Positions 24,688-33,883 of a stretch of DNA of 50,398 nucleotides are shown one piece after another (position 1 is the stretch's first letter; every line of letters starts with the position of its first letter). The stretch comes from Paenibacillus dendritiformis. Lineage in GTDB: Bacteria > Bacillota > Bacilli > Paenibacillales > Paenibacillaceae. The notes beneath the pieces were generated by a model, which searched no databases, had not been told where the DNA came from, and saw only the letters and a list, made by a program, of their open reading frames with translations. The stretch covers positions 1 to 50,398 of the forward strand of contig NZ_LDIG01000198.1 of the NCBI RefSeq assembly GCF_015845845.1, written 5' to 3'. The position numbers and the translations under genes are program-made.

Positions 24688-26742
24688 CTAAATTTTATAC
24701 CGGCTTATCATCTCGTTCAGCGTTTGCGCCATTTGATTCAATTGCTCCGCGTTCTTCAGCAGTGTGCCCATATCGAGCAGCTGCTGATCCGTGAACTTCA
24801 CCAGCTTCGTGGCGTGCTCCGCGTTCTTCTCGGCGATATGCGCGATTTCATTCACGGAAGCAAGCACTTCCTCGGAGCCGGCGGACATTTCTTCCGTCAC
24901 GGCCGACGTATCCTGAATCTGGCCGGCGATATCCGTGATGTCCGTTAAGATGCGCTCGAAGGTCTCGCCCGAATTTTGCACTTTATCAATGCCGTCGGCG
25001 ACGCTGTCCCGCACGAGATCCATCGACTCCACGGCTTTGCGGGCATCCGCTCTCGTCTCCTCGATCAGATCGGCGATTTCGCGGGCGGATTCGGCCGACC
25101 GTTCCGCCAGCTTCCTTACTTCATGGGCGACGACGGCAAAGCCTTTGCCATGCTCCCCGGCCCGGGACGCTTCAATCGCCGCATTGAGCGCCAGCAGGTT
25201 CGTCTGCGACGCAATCTGGGTGATGACATCGACAATGTGGGCCATCTGCTCGGACCGCTCGCCGAGCGTCTGCACCAATCCCCCAGAATGTCTTACGGAT
25301 TCATCGATCGTATTCATCTGCCGCACCGCTTCCTGGAGCAGCATATTTCCCTGCTTCGCCTGGTCGGCCGTATCCAGCGACGTCTCGGATATGCTGGTCG
25401 TGCTTTCCGCGATCCGCTGAATGCCGATAGCCATTTCTTCCATCGCCTTGGCCCCTTCTTCCGTGCCCCGCATTTGCGTCTCGGCGCCGCTGGCGACGAT
25501 CTTGACGATCGAGTCGACTTCCTTAATCTGAGCCGTGCTTGCGGCCGTGTGGGCGGACAACTGCTTCGAAGAATCGGCCAATGTATTCGCGGCGCTGCGG
25601 ATCTCCCCGACGAGATGGCGGATGGAGGCTTGCATCACTTGCAGCGATTGCCCCAGTACGCCGACCTCGTCCTTTTTCCGCTGAATCGAGGCTGGGACCT
25701 CGCCGGTGAAATCCCCGGCGCTGATCTCCTTCAGATTGGCGACGACGGTCTGAATCGGTTTCGTAATGTTCGATGCTACCCCAAGCGCCAGCAGCACGGC
25801 CAAGACGGCGCATATCGAGCTGGTGATCAGATTGATCATTCCGATCTTGTCGGCTTCCTGCGTCAGCTCGCTTTTTTCAACGATGGACAAGTATTTCCAC
25901 CCGGTCGCCTGGGACGTATACAAGTTGGTCATATAGTCTGTGCCATCCACTTCAATCTCGAAATGATCCGCGGTTTTTTCTTTGATATCCGCAAATTCGG
26001 GCACGCCGATGTCCGCTATATTTTTGGAGATCAGCTCCGGATTGCGGGGATGAGCGAGAATCGTTCCGTCTTTGGAGAGCAGAACGACATAGCCGGTCTC
26101 CCGGATTTTAATGCTCTGGAGCTGTTCGGCCAGCTTCCCGAGGCTTGTATCCAGCCCGAGTACGCCCAGCGGCTTGCCTTTGCTGTCATGGATGACCGCT
26201 ACGCTGCTCATGTTCAAACTGCCGGTTACCGAATCGACATACGGATCGGTAATCGTCGCTTGTTCGGGATTCGCCATCGCATTGGCATACCAAGGGCGGG
26301 TGCGAGGGTCATACTTGGCGGCCATTTCTTTTTCCGGCCACTGGACGTAACCGCCATGAGCCGCTCCCAAAAATACGGCAGAGGTGTTCGGATGCGTCTG
26401 GGCAAAGCGCTCAAATTCCTTATAGATTTGACTTTCAATGCCGCCGTTTTGCGCAAAGGTCGATTTTTTGTTCTCCGTCAGCTTCATGTATGAGGTGATG
26501 CTGTCATCGGCTTGATTGATGATCGGGCTGTCCGCCAGAAACTTTACGTTCTCTTTTACCGTTTCGAAAAAAAGCGCCATTCGGCCGTCCACCTGCGCGA
26601 CCTCATTGGTCGTCGACGTTACGAATGCAGCGGTGATTTCTTTGATCATACTATTATTAACAATAATACCAATAATAGAAATCGGAATCAGAATCGTCAC
26701 TAAAAAGGCAAGAATGAGTTTCATTTTAATGCTTTTTAACAT
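24688..26742 (-). CDS. Methyl-accepting chemotaxis protein with dCache sensor
   Basis: A 684-residue chemoreceptor: N-terminal membrane helix (about 7-27), an extracellular double-Cache-like ligand domain (about 35-280, with [11 protein letters not shown] and DPYVDSVTG), a second helix ([20 protein letters not shown]), HAMP ([20 protein letters not shown]) and a long cytoplasmic coiled coil whose tip reads [20 protein letters not shown] then [20 protein letters not shown]. The upstream ATG at 26805 is rejected because ATG 26742 follows GAGGAGGGG and starts directly at the membrane helix. Predicted ligand class: amino acids or organic acids, from the Cache fold only. Confidence 0.93.
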   Translation of the reverse strand: MLKSIKMKLILAFLVTILIPISIIGIIVNNSMIKEITAAFVTSTTNEVAQVDGRMALFFETVKENVKFLADSPIINQADDSITSYMKLTENKKSTFAQNGGIESQIYKEFERFAQTHPNTSAVFLGAAHGGYVQWPEKEMAAKYDPRTRPWYANAMANPEQATITDPYVDSVTGSLNMSSVAVIHDSKGKPLGVLGLDTSLGKLAEQLQSIKIRETGYVVLLSKDGTILAHPRNPELISKNIADIGVPEFADIKEKTADHFEIEVDGTDYMTNLYTSQATGWKYLSIVEKSELTQEADKIGMINLITSSICAVLAVLLALGVASNITKPIQTVVANLKEISAGDFTGEVPASIQRKKDEVGVLGQSLQVMQASIRHLVGEIRSAANTLADSSKQLSAHTAASTAQIKEVDSIVKIVASGAETQMRGTEEGAKAMEEMAIGIQRIAESTTSISETSLDTADQAKQGNMLLQEAVRQMNTIDESVRHSGGLVQTLGERSEQMAHIVDVITQIASQTNLLALNAAIEASRAGEHGKGFAVVAHEVRKLAERSAESAREIADLIEETRADARKAVESMDLVRDSVADGIDKVQNSGETFERILTDITDIAGQIQDTSAVTEEMSAGSEEVLASVNEIAHIAEKNAEHATKLVKFTDQQLLDMGTLLKNAEQLNQMAQTLNEMISRYKI

Positions 26743-27210
26743 AGCTGCCCCTCCTCTAAGTTGTGTTTCCGAACGGATTCGACATTTTTTAAGTAAATTC
26801 GACATCCTCTCTATTCTATTTATCGTCCTAAAAAAGCTCTTTCTTAATACCTATTACAGTAGAAGGAAGTGCGCAGTCCGAATAATTTTGCATCTCCTTT
26901 TTGCCTGTGGGTTAGGTCTTTGGTCATGATAGGCAGCTTGAAGGAAACGGCCGCAGTGTGTTCAGAGCAGCATTATCCGCGATAGCATGAGTTGAACCCA
27001 GGTGGTTGTCGTTAAAAATAAAACTGCGGAAATAGTTCTTTATGCTCAAAAATATATAAATATACAAAATTAATGAAATTCAGAGAAATGTTTTAGTGAT
27101 CGCCGCGATCGTTTTTAGTATAATAGTCATATAAAAGTGGGTATGTAGGACGTTCGAATGGGGTTCGGACATTACTCCCTTACTGTCGGAAAGGGGCGAA
27201 AGATACAAAG
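26743..27210. promoter_or_regulatory. Divergent AT-rich intergenic region, chemoreceptor and CheX
   Basis: 468 bp without a gene. It carries a sigma-D-like promoter for the chemoreceptor on the minus strand and a TATAAT (27119-27124) for the plus strand. A perfect 13-base palindrome, GATCGCCGCGATC, spans 27098-27110, where the minus 35 box of that TATAAT would lie, so it could be an operator. Confidence 0.5.
26820..26846 (-). promoter_or_regulatory. Sigma-D-like promoter of the chemoreceptor gene
   Basis: On the minus strand TAAG (26846-26843), a 15-bp spacer and GACGATAA (26827-26820) compare with the B. subtilis motility sigma factor consensus TAAA, 15 bp, GCCGATAT: 3 of 4 and 6 of 8 matches with exact spacing. 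The gene begins 77 bp further on. Confidence 0.55.
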
Positions 27211-27687
27211 ATGAAAGCCGAGTGGATTCATCCTTTTTTGCAATCGGCGTGCACGGTTATCGAACAAGTCGTGCAAGTCCGTCCGGAACGGGGAGAGCTT
27301 GAGATGTTATCTTGGAGCGGATCTCATGATTTACGCATCCAGATAGGGATGACGGGGCAATTATCGGGACATGTATTATTCGGGTTAAATGAAGACGTCG
27401 CCATTAAGATGGCTTCCGCGATGATGGGAGGCTTCCCGCTGGAAGCGCTGGACGCCATTGGGGAAAGCGCGATTTCGGAGCTGGGGAATATGATTAGCGG
27501 CAATGCGACCACGCTGATGTACAACCAAGGGCTGCGAGTCGACATCACGCCGCCTCAATTGCTGGTCTCCTCCAATTCGGGACCGATTCAGCAGGCCATG
27601 GCGGTGCCGCTCATTATTGGAGACATCGGCCGGTTTGATGTGCTGATGCATATCGGATATAGTGATAAGGTCAGTATCGTATCCTGA
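27211..27687 (+). CDS. CheX-like chemotaxis phosphatase
   Basis: A 158-residue cytosolic protein of the CheC/CheX/FliY phosphatase family, which removes phosphate from CheY-P. The catalytic E-x-x-N motif is visible in ESAISELGNMISGNATTLMY: Glu90 and Asn93, as in CheX. Length and single active-site helix match CheX rather than CheC (two motifs). It follows the chemoreceptor divergently. GGAAAGGGGCGAAAG precedes ATG 27211. Some CheX-like proteins are not chemotactic, so the CheY partner is inferred. Confidence 0.8.
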   Translation: MKAEWIHPFLQSACTVIEQVVQVRPERGELEMLSWSGSHDLRIQIGMTGQLSGHVLFGLNEDVAIKMASAMMGGFPLEALDAIGESAISELGNMISGNATTLMYNQGLRVDITPPQLLVSSNSGPIQQAMAVPLIIGDIGRFDVLMHIGYSDKVSIVS

Positions 27688-27769
27688 CGCATGATGCAGG
27701 GCCGGCCGCGAGCCGCAGCGCCAGGAATGGCGTGCTGCAGGCGGGGCGGCGCCAAAGGAGCAGCAGGAA

Positions 27770-28546
27770 ATGGATTTGAAAGGGAAAATTGTGCTCATTA
27801 CAGGGGCTTCGAGCGGCATCGGGGCTCTGACCGCCCAAGCCGTAGCCGCAAAAGGAGCCGTACCCGTGTTGACGGGACGCTCGCGGAAGAAGCTGGATGC
27901 TGCCGCTCTGGGCATGACAGCGGACCATGCCGTCTATACGATGGACGTGACCAGCGACGATGACGTGGAACGGGTCGTAAGCGTGATCCTGGAGCGGTTC
28001 GGACGAATCGATATCCTGCTCAATAATGCGGGGTACGGGCAATTCGAGCGAATCACGGACATGAGCGTATCCCAGTTCGCCGGCATGATGGACGTCAACT
28101 ATATGGGGGTTGTTCGCTGCACGAAGGCGGTGCTCCCGCATATGCTGGCACGCCGCGACGGCCATATCGTGAACGTGGCTTCCATGGCAGGCAAGATCGG
28201 ATCTCCCAAGTCTGCCGGCTACAGCGCGACGAAGCATGCCGTGCTCGGGTTCACGAATGCGCTGCGGATGGAGCTGGCGGGGACTGGGGTCGCCGTGTCG
28301 GCCGTCAATCCGGGGCCTGTCGATACGCCCTTCTTCGACCTCGCCGATCCGTCAGGCCAGTATGTGAATAATGTCCGCTGGTTCATCATGCCGCCGGACA
28401 AGGTCGTGCGCCATCTGATTCGCATCATGGAGACGCGCAGGCAGGAAGTGGACCTGCCGTGGCTGGGAGCGTTGGGCATGCGCCTTTATTCTCTCTTTCC
28501 CCGCGTATCCAATCGCATCGCGGCCCGATTGCTGAACAAAAAATAA
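27770..28546 (+). CDS. Short-chain dehydrogenase/reductase
   Basis: A 258-residue classical SDR with the cofactor motif TGASSGIG (11-18), NNAGYG (about 84-89), catalytic Ser in VNVASMAGKIG and YSATK (Tyr-x-x-x-Lys, about 151-155), then the PGPVDTPF loop. The arginine after the second strand (TGRSRKK) suggests NADPH preference. The C-terminal 50 residues are basic and hydrophobic (GMRLYSLFPRVSNRIAARLL), as in the YqjQ-like group, and may touch the membrane. Lies 82 bp after cheX on the same strand; a shared transcript is possible but functional linkage is not evident. Substrate unknown. Confidence 0.88.
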   Translation: MDLKGKIVLITGASSGIGALTAQAVAAKGAVPVLTGRSRKKLDAAALGMTADHAVYTMDVTSDDDVERVVSVILERFGRIDILLNNAGYGQFERITDMSVSQFAGMMDVNYMGVVRCTKAVLPHMLARRDGHIVNVASMAGKIGSPKSAGYSATKHAVLGFTNALRMELAGTGVAVSAVNPGPVDTPFFDLADPSGQYVNNVRWFIMPPDKVVRHLIRIMETRRQEVDLPWLGALGMRLYSLFPRVSNRIAARLLNKK

Positions 28547-28600
28547 GCGCCGCCAGAAGCGCCGGAAGAATGGCAGCCGACGGGCAAGGAATGCAGCAGG

Positions 28601-28649
28601 TCCGCTCATGCAATGCCGCGCGGGGGGCAGCATTGCATGAGCGGATTTG
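28601..28649. terminator. 15-bp perfect stem terminator between convergent genes
   Basis: TCCGCTCATGCAATG (28601-28615) pairs perfectly with CATTGCATGAGCGGA (28631-28645), followed by TTTG. It lies between the rightward SDR and the leftward DUF2573 gene and can serve both, better the plus strand. Confidence 0.7.
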
Positions 28650-28671
28650 TCGCCGCAGCCGGCAAAGATCG

Positions 28672-28926
28672 TCAGGAATTGGAGCCGCCCTGGCGATGCG
28701 CCTCGTTCATTTGCTTAATCTCCTCGAACAGCGCCCGTATTTCCGCCTTGCCTTCCGGGTGGGCATCGTTCCAATGCCGAGTCAGGTTCGGCATCGTCTT
28801 ATGCATCTGATTGTACAGGGCCCACCGCTTTACCTTCTCGACGGTGACCGGATCGGAATGCCCCGTCAGCAGCTCGGCATATTTTTCAACTAATCGTTCG
28901 AATGCGGGTTGTGCAGCTTCACTCAT
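28672..28926 (-). CDS. yusU: DUF2573 family protein (YusU-like)
   Basis: An 84-residue acidic, helical protein. The pattern FERLVEKYAELLTGHSDP then KVKRWALYNQMHKTMPNLTRHW closely follows B. subtilis YusU (DUF2573), as I recall it. Function is unknown. ATG 28926 follows AAGGAGG with ideal spacing; an in-frame ATG at 28974 lacks one. It is monocistronic, with 341 bp of non-coding DNA upstream. Confidence 0.85.
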   Translation of the reverse strand: MSEAAQPAFERLVEKYAELLTGHSDPVTVEKVKRWALYNQMHKTMPNLTRHWNDAHPEGKAEIRALFEEIKQMNEAHRQGGSNS

Positions 28927-29267
28927 GTTAGGTCCTCCTTTTGTAACGATCATTATCCATGCCCCGACAACCATTCCGCGATTTGCGGCCGCTTCGATTG
29001 CCTCGATACCTTCATTTTATATTCCAGCATGTCGCAAAATATAGACGATGATGCATCAAAACGGCATCGGCCCGTTTCGGGTGCTGTCCTATTTTTTTGC
29101 GCATAATCTGCATATATGGTGAATTGTACCACATTTTGCGGGCAGGACGGGCCGGCCAGGGACAAAAGTTTGGTGCCGGCGGTTCTTTTCGCTATAATAG
29201 AGCCATGAATGCCGCAGTTAAGCGAGATATACATACATGAACGGATGTCATGTCATAGAGAGGAACG
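28927..29267. promoter_or_regulatory. Divergent region with the helicase promoter
   Basis: 341 bp without a gene. For the plus strand TTGGTG (29170-29175) and TATAAT (29193-29198) stand 17 bp apart, a good sigma-A promoter about 70 bp before the helicase gene. The leader between carries an unused upstream ATG at 29237. No clear promoter was picked for yusU. Confidence 0.65.
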
Positions 29268-30551
29268 ATGCAGTTGAGCAACACATTTGCTTCCTTGTCG
29301 ATTACCGAGGAACTGTTAGCGAAGCTTCAAGCGAAAGACATTACCGCTCCGTCGCCCGTACAGGCGGAAGCGATTCCGGCCGCGCTGGAGGGCCGCGATA
29401 TTCTGGCCCAGTCGCAGACCGGAACGGGCAAGACATTAGCTTATCTTTTGCCGGTGTTGATGAAGATAGACGCCTCGCACCGAGGCACGCAGGCGGTTAT
29501 TATCGCCCCGACGCAGGAGCTGGCCATGCAGATCGTGCGCGAGGCGGAGTACTATGGGGAAGGAAGCGGCATCCACGTCGCCGCGCTCATCGGCGGAGCC
29601 GCGCTGAACCGCCAGGTGGAGCGGCTGCGCGACAAGCCGCAGCTTGTCATTGGCACGCCCGGCCGCATCCGGGAACTGATTGAAATGCGCAAGCTGAAGA
29701 TGCATGAGGTCCGAACGATCGTCGTGGATGAGGTCGATCATTTGCTGCAGAAGGGCGGAGCCCGCGATACGGACATGGCGATCCGCAGCGCGCTGCGCGA
29801 TCGGCAGCTTCTCTTCTTTTCGGCGACTCTCCCTCAGGAGGTACGGGAGCTGGCCGGCCGCTTCATGCAGTCGCCGGCGGAGATCGGAATCGAGCCGGAC
29901 AAGCGGATGGCGGAGACGATTCAGCATTTGTATGTGGCCGTGGACCGCGACAAGATCGATATGGTCCGCCGTCTCATCCGGCTGTGGAACCCGAAGCGTG
30001 CGATCGCGTTCGTGAACGACTCGAACCGCATCGGGGAATGGGAGGCGAAGCTGGCCTATGTCGGCCTGTCGGTTGCCTCCCTGTACGGCGATGCGCCGAA
30101 GCAGGAGCGGACGGCCGTGCTGCGGCGATTCCGCGAAGGACAGGTCCAGGTGCTCCTGGCGACCGATGTCGCGGCCAGAGGCTTGGATATCCCGGATCTG
30201 CCGCTCGTCATCAGCATTGAGCCGGCGCTGGATGCGGAGCATTATATTCACCGCGCCGGCCGCACCGGACGAATGGGCCGCCAAGGCATGTCCGTCAATC
30301 TGATTACGCCGCAAGAGCGGTTCATTATGCGAAAGTTCGAACGCGAGCTTGGAATTACGATCGCCGAGCGCGTGTTCTACGAAGGGCGCCTGCACGACCC
30401 GAACGCGAACCGGGGAGGCAAGCCGAACGGCAAGCCGCGCGGCGCGCGCGAGGCGGCTGGAACCGCAAGAAAGGCGCAGCCCAAATCGGAGCGTCACCGG
30501 GATCGGAAGGACAAAGGCGCGCCGAAGTGGCTCAAGGACAAACGCACGTAA
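29268..30551 (+). CDS. DEAD-box-type RNA helicase (DEVD variant, YfmL-like)
   Basis: A 427-residue ATP-dependent RNA helicase. Motifs in order: Q motif (PSPVQAEAIP), Walker A SQTGTGKT (49-56), PTQELAMQI (81-89), GG, TPGR (130-133), DEVD in place of DEAD (154-157), SAT (185-187), then LLATDVAARGLDIP and HRAGRTGRMG. A basic C-terminal tail of about 60 residues (rich in G, K, R, N) likely binds RNA. B. subtilis YfmL, a short helicase linked to 50S ribosome assembly and cold growth, is the nearest I can name. ATG 29268 follows GAGAGGAACG. Confidence 0.88.
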   Translation: MQLSNTFASLSITEELLAKLQAKDITAPSPVQAEAIPAALEGRDILAQSQTGTGKTLAYLLPVLMKIDASHRGTQAVIIAPTQELAMQIVREAEYYGEGSGIHVAALIGGAALNRQVERLRDKPQLVIGTPGRIRELIEMRKLKMHEVRTIVVDEVDHLLQKGGARDTDMAIRSALRDRQLLFFSATLPQEVRELAGRFMQSPAEIGIEPDKRMAETIQHLYVAVDRDKIDMVRRLIRLWNPKRAIAFVNDSNRIGEWEAKLAYVGLSVASLYGDAPKQERTAVLRRFREGQVQVLLATDVAARGLDIPDLPLVISIEPALDAEHYIHRAGRTGRMGRQGMSVNLITPQERFIMRKFERELGITIAERVFYEGRLHDPNANRGGKPNGKPRGAREAAGTARKAQPKSERHRDRKDKGAPKWLKDKRT

Positions 30552-30569
30552 CGATCGGGAAAAGGTCAG

Positions 30570-30604
30570 GCACCGCTGAATGGGCATCATTCGGCGGTGC
30601 TTTT
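30570..30604 (+). terminator. Intrinsic terminator after the helicase gene
   Basis: GCACCGCTGAATG (30570-30582) pairs with CATTCGGCGGTGC (30588-30600) with one wobble pair, then TTTTG. It isolates the lipoprotein array from upstream transcription. Confidence 0.85.
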
Positions 30605-30636
30605 GTGTTATAGGAGGAATTTGAACTCAAATCTAG

Positions 30637-30703
30637 CAAAAACATAACAAAAACATAAAGTTTCCTGTATATGGTTGAACGCCGCCAGGCCAACCGATAT
30701 ACT
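30637..30703 (+). promoter_or_regulatory. Promoter of lipoprotein array copy A with 11-bp direct repeat
   Basis: TTGAAC (30675-30680) and TATACT (30698-30703) are 17 bp apart. Upstream, CAAAAACATAA occurs twice head to tail (30637-30647 and 30648-30658), exactly 11 bp apart or one helical turn, as expected for binding of a regulator dimer. The core GGTTGAA and CGATATACT recurs in front of copy G, with CGCTATACT before copy F. Confidence 0.7.
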
Positions 30704-30736
30704 GAAATTTGGAAGGGAAAAGGAGGAGAAAAAATT

Positions 30737-32227
30737 GTGCTAAGGAAATGGAAGATTGCTCTGCTATTGACTATGGTCGTTGCCATGATCAGCGGCTGCT
30801 TCGGCGAGAAGCCGGTGCTTGAGGAGCTGGGGAAGGACGGCAAGGGGAAAATCAAAGTTGTCTATTATAGCGAAGAGGCCTTTTACTCGGATTATGGCAA
30901 TAGTTTTAACGTGAAATATCCGGAGATTGAATTTGAAGTCGTAAATCAGGAAGAAATGTACCAGGAAATGCAGAAAAATGAAGATGCCGATTATCGGGAA
31001 GAAATGCGGAAGTTCCTGGACAAGCATAAGCCGGACGTATTGATGATTGATTTGCAAACGATGGAGAAGATGGCCCAGGAAGGCAAGCTTTATAATCTGG
31101 ACGCCGTGATCGCCCAGGAGAAATTCGATCTGGAAGGATTTATGCCGGGCCTCATCGATATGATTCGAGCCAAGGGGGGCGGCTCGCTCTACGGATTGGC
31201 TCCCAATTTCTACACCAATGTAATTTTCTATAATGCCGGGTTGTTCCGGGAGCATAATATCGAACCGCCGCGCAATAAAATGACCTGGCAGGAGCTGATC
31301 GATCTGTCGAGCCGCTTCTCGGGCACCGGTTCGGGCGAGAATCAAATTTACGGCTACTACGAACGATTCGGTTCCGCGGACCAACTGCTGAACAGAATAG
31401 CGCAAGGCTCCTCGCTGCGCCTGTTCGACGCCAAAGGGGAAAAGCTCGTCTTCAATACGGATGGCTGGAAGCAGGCGATGAAGCTGGCTTCAGAAGCGAT
31501 TCGGAACAAGGCGATCTATACTCAACCAATGGATGAGGGCAATGAACGCGTGTTTATGGGAGACGACGATCTCTTTTTCAAAGGCAAGGCGGCGATGATT
31601 ATCGATGGACCTTGGGTGATCTCCGAATTGAAGAACCGCATGATGTGGGATAAGGAAGCCAAGGAGATCGACTGGGGCATGGTGACGGCGCCTGTCGATC
31701 CGGCGAATCCGGATGAATCATCGTATGCGACGCTGAACGAGGTATTCGCTATCGCGGCCGATTCTCCGAACAAGCGGGCGGCCTGGGAGTTCGTCAAATT
31801 CGTGAACGGTACCGAAATGGCCAAGGCGGCTTCCCGCTCTTCGCGTGGAACTCTGCCGACACGGAACCAGTTCATGAAAGAAATTGACGGCAAAAGCACG
31901 GAAGCTTTCTATTTACTTCGGCCGAAGGCGGAATACGAATCGATGTGGGGCGGACCGAACGTGAAAATCCCGTCCGATTTCTACCGGGATTTCTCTACGA
32001 TTATGGCGAAAGAAATGAAAGCCGTGGTCGACAACAAGAAGTCGGTGGAAGAAGCCGCCGCCGCCATCCAGGCCAAAGGCGAGGAAGCACTGCAAAGGGG
32101 CAGAGAAGCGGAGAAAGCGCGCAAAGCGGCCCAAAAGGGCGCGGAAGGAGACAGCGGAAAAGCCGCGGAGGATAACAAAACCGAGGATTCAGGCAGTGCG
32201 GAGGCTGGCACATCCGAAGGGGATTGA
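30737..32227 (+). CDS. Array copy A: solute-binding lipoprotein without linked transporter
   Basis: A 496-residue family 1 solute-binding protein. From GTG 30737 it reads MLRKWKIALLLTMVVAMISG then lipobox Cys21 (SGCFGEKP). The GTG lies about 11 bases after AGGAGGAG, and no ATG is available before the signal peptide. Mature domain blocks: DKHKPDVLMIDL, QEGKLYNLDAVIAQEKFDLE, GGGSLYGLAPNFYTNVIF, NTDGWKQAMKLASEA, KGKAAMIIDGPWVIS and AAWEFVKFVNG, a bilobed carbohydrate-type binder. The last 90 residues form a Lys/Glu/Ala-rich predicted helix and an acidic Gly/Ser tail not present in ordinary binders. First and promoter-proximal copy. Ligand unknown. Confidence 0.9.
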   Translation: MLRKWKIALLLTMVVAMISGCFGEKPVLEELGKDGKGKIKVVYYSEEAFYSDYGNSFNVKYPEIEFEVVNQEEMYQEMQKNEDADYREEMRKFLDKHKPDVLMIDLQTMEKMAQEGKLYNLDAVIAQEKFDLEGFMPGLIDMIRAKGGGSLYGLAPNFYTNVIFYNAGLFREHNIEPPRNKMTWQELIDLSSRFSGTGSGENQIYGYYERFGSADQLLNRIAQGSSLRLFDAKGEKLVFNTDGWKQAMKLASEAIRNKAIYTQPMDEGNERVFMGDDDLFFKGKAAMIIDGPWVISELKNRMMWDKEAKEIDWGMVTAPVDPANPDESSYATLNEVFAIAADSPNKRAAWEFVKFVNGTEMAKAASRSSRGTLPTRNQFMKEIDGKSTEAFYLLRPKAEYESMWGGPNVKIPSDFYRDFSTIMAKEMKAVVDNKKSVEEAAAAIQAKGEEALQRGREAEKARKAAQKGAEGDSGKAAEDNKTEDSGSAEAGTSEGD

Positions 32228-32254
32228 CTAGCATAGAGGCAAGAGATAACTTAG

Positions 32255-32287
32255 GGCCGCTGACACAAGTTGGTGGCCTCTTTATTT
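32255..32287 (+). terminator. Conserved junction hairpin A-B
   Basis: GGCCGCTGAC (32255-32264) pairs with GTTGGTGGCC (32269-32278) across an ACAA loop, then CTTTATTT. The same element, with loops AGAA and ATAA, stands at the next two junctions. A terminator or attenuator letting part of the transcript continue is likely, since no promoter is seen before copy B. Confidence 0.7.
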
Positions 32288-32311
32288 AGCAAAGGGGGAG
32301 AACAAATTGGG

Positions 32312-33802
32312 GTGAGGAAATGGAAGCTTGCTCTGCTATTGACTCTGGCCGTTGCCATGGTCAGCGGCTGCTTCGGCGAGAAACCGGTGCTTGACGAGTT
32401 GGGGAAGGACGGCAAGGGGAAAATCAAAGTTGTCTATCATAATGAAGATAGCTTTTACCGCCAATACGGCAATTATTTTAATGTGAAATATCCGGATATT
32501 GAGTTCGAAATCGTAAGTATGCAGGAAATGTACCGGGAGCTGCAAGAAAAAGAAAAGGTCGATTACGAAGAAGAGCGGTTGAAGTTTCTCGACAAGCATA
32601 AGCCGGATGTACTGATGGTTGATTTGCTGACGATGGAGAAGCTGGCCCAGGAAGGCAAGCTGTATAATCTGGATGCGATCATCGCCCAGGAAAAATTCGA
32701 TCTGGAAGGGTACATGCCGGGCCTTGTCGACATGATTCGGGAACGTGGCGGCGGTTCTCTGTACGGACTGGCTCCGTATTTCTATACTAATGTCATTTAT
32801 TATAATGCCGAGCTGTTCCGGGACCACAACATCGAACCGCCTCGCAACAAAATGACCTGGCAGGAGGTGCTCGACCTGTCGAGCCGCTTCGCAAGTGTCG
32901 GCTCGGGCCAGGATCAAGTCTATGGCTACTATCAGCGCTATGGAGGAGGGCCTCAGGAACTGCTTCTCGATGTCGCGAACGCTTCGTCGTTGCGCCTTTT
33001 CGACGCCAAAGGGGAGAAGCTCGTCTTCAATACGGACGGGTGGAAGGAGATCGTGAAGCTGACAACGGACTCGATCCGGAACAAGGGTGTATACACCCAA
33101 ACGAGGGATGAAGGAGACTCCCGAGGATTTTCGTCAGACGACGATCTCTTTTTCAAAGGCAGGGCCGCGATGATCATGGATGGCCCATGGTTCATATCCC
33201 AAATCAAGAACCGTGCCATGTGGGATAAAGATTCCAAGAAAATCGACTGGAGCATGGTATCCGTGCCTGTCGATCCGGCATCCCCTGACGAGTCTTCGTA
33301 CGCGAGTCTGAACGAAGTCTATGCCATCGCGTCGGATTCACCGAACAAGCGGGCGGCGTGGGAGTTCGTCAAATTCGTGAACGGGCCGGAGATGGCCAAG
33401 GCAGCCTCCCGTTCGATGGACGGCAACCTACCGACGAGGAACCAATTCATGAAGGAAATCGACGGCAAAAGCACAGAGGCCTTCTATGCGCTGCGGCCGA
33501 AGGCGAAGTACGAATCGATGTGGGGCGGACCGGATGTGGAGATACCGTCCGAATTCTATGGGGACTTCCGAACGATCATGGACAAGGAACTGAGAGCCGT
33601 GATAGACAACAAGAAGACAGTGGATGAAGCTGTCGCCGCGATCCAGGCAGAAGGCGAAGCCGCGCTGCAGAAGGGCCGGGAAGAGGAGAAAGCGCGCAAA
33701 GAGGCCGAACAGAAAGCGAACGGGGAGAGCGGCAAACCAGCGGAAGATAATCAAACAGAAGGATCAGGCAGCGGGGAGACAGGCGCATCCGAAGGGAATT
33801 AA
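32312..33802 (+). CDS. Array copy B: solute-binding lipoprotein
   Basis: A 496-residue paralogue of copy A. GTG 32312 follows AAAGGGGGAG, giving MRKWKLALLLTLAVAMVSG with lipobox Cys20 and the same GCFGEKP start of the mature protein. All family blocks are kept (LKFLDKHKPDVLMVDL, GLAPYFYTNVIYYN, SSYASLNEVYAIASDSPNKR). The tail again holds a charged helix (QKGREEEKARKEAEQK) and an acidic end (GSGSGETGASEGN). The 3-prime third is nearly identical at the DNA level to copy C, whereas the start differs more. No promoter is seen in the 84-bp gap, so it is probably expressed from the copy A promoter through the hairpin. Confidence 0.9.
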   Translation: MRKWKLALLLTLAVAMVSGCFGEKPVLDELGKDGKGKIKVVYHNEDSFYRQYGNYFNVKYPDIEFEIVSMQEMYRELQEKEKVDYEEERLKFLDKHKPDVLMVDLLTMEKLAQEGKLYNLDAIIAQEKFDLEGYMPGLVDMIRERGGGSLYGLAPYFYTNVIYYNAELFRDHNIEPPRNKMTWQEVLDLSSRFASVGSGQDQVYGYYQRYGGGPQELLLDVANASSLRLFDAKGEKLVFNTDGWKEIVKLTTDSIRNKGVYTQTRDEGDSRGFSSDDDLFFKGRAAMIMDGPWFISQIKNRAMWDKDSKKIDWSMVSVPVDPASPDESSYASLNEVYAIASDSPNKRAAWEFVKFVNGPEMAKAASRSMDGNLPTRNQFMKEIDGKSTEAFYALRPKAKYESMWGGPDVEIPSEFYGDFRTIMDKELRAVIDNKKTVDEAVAAIQAEGEAALQKGREEEKARKEAEQKANGESGKPAEDNQTEGSGSGETGASEGN

Positions 33803-33830
33803 CCATCGCAGAATGCAGCACATGACTTTT

Positions 33831-33858
33831 GGCCGCTGACAGAAGTTGGCGGTCTTTT
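33831..33858 (+). terminator. Conserved junction hairpin B-C
   Basis: GGCCGCTGAC (33831-33840), loop AGAA, GTTGGCGGTC (33845-33854), then TTTT. It differs from the A-B copy in the loop and in two wobble positions that keep the stem paired. Confidence 0.7.
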
Positions 33859-33883
33859 CATTGATCAAGGAGGAGAACCTATT

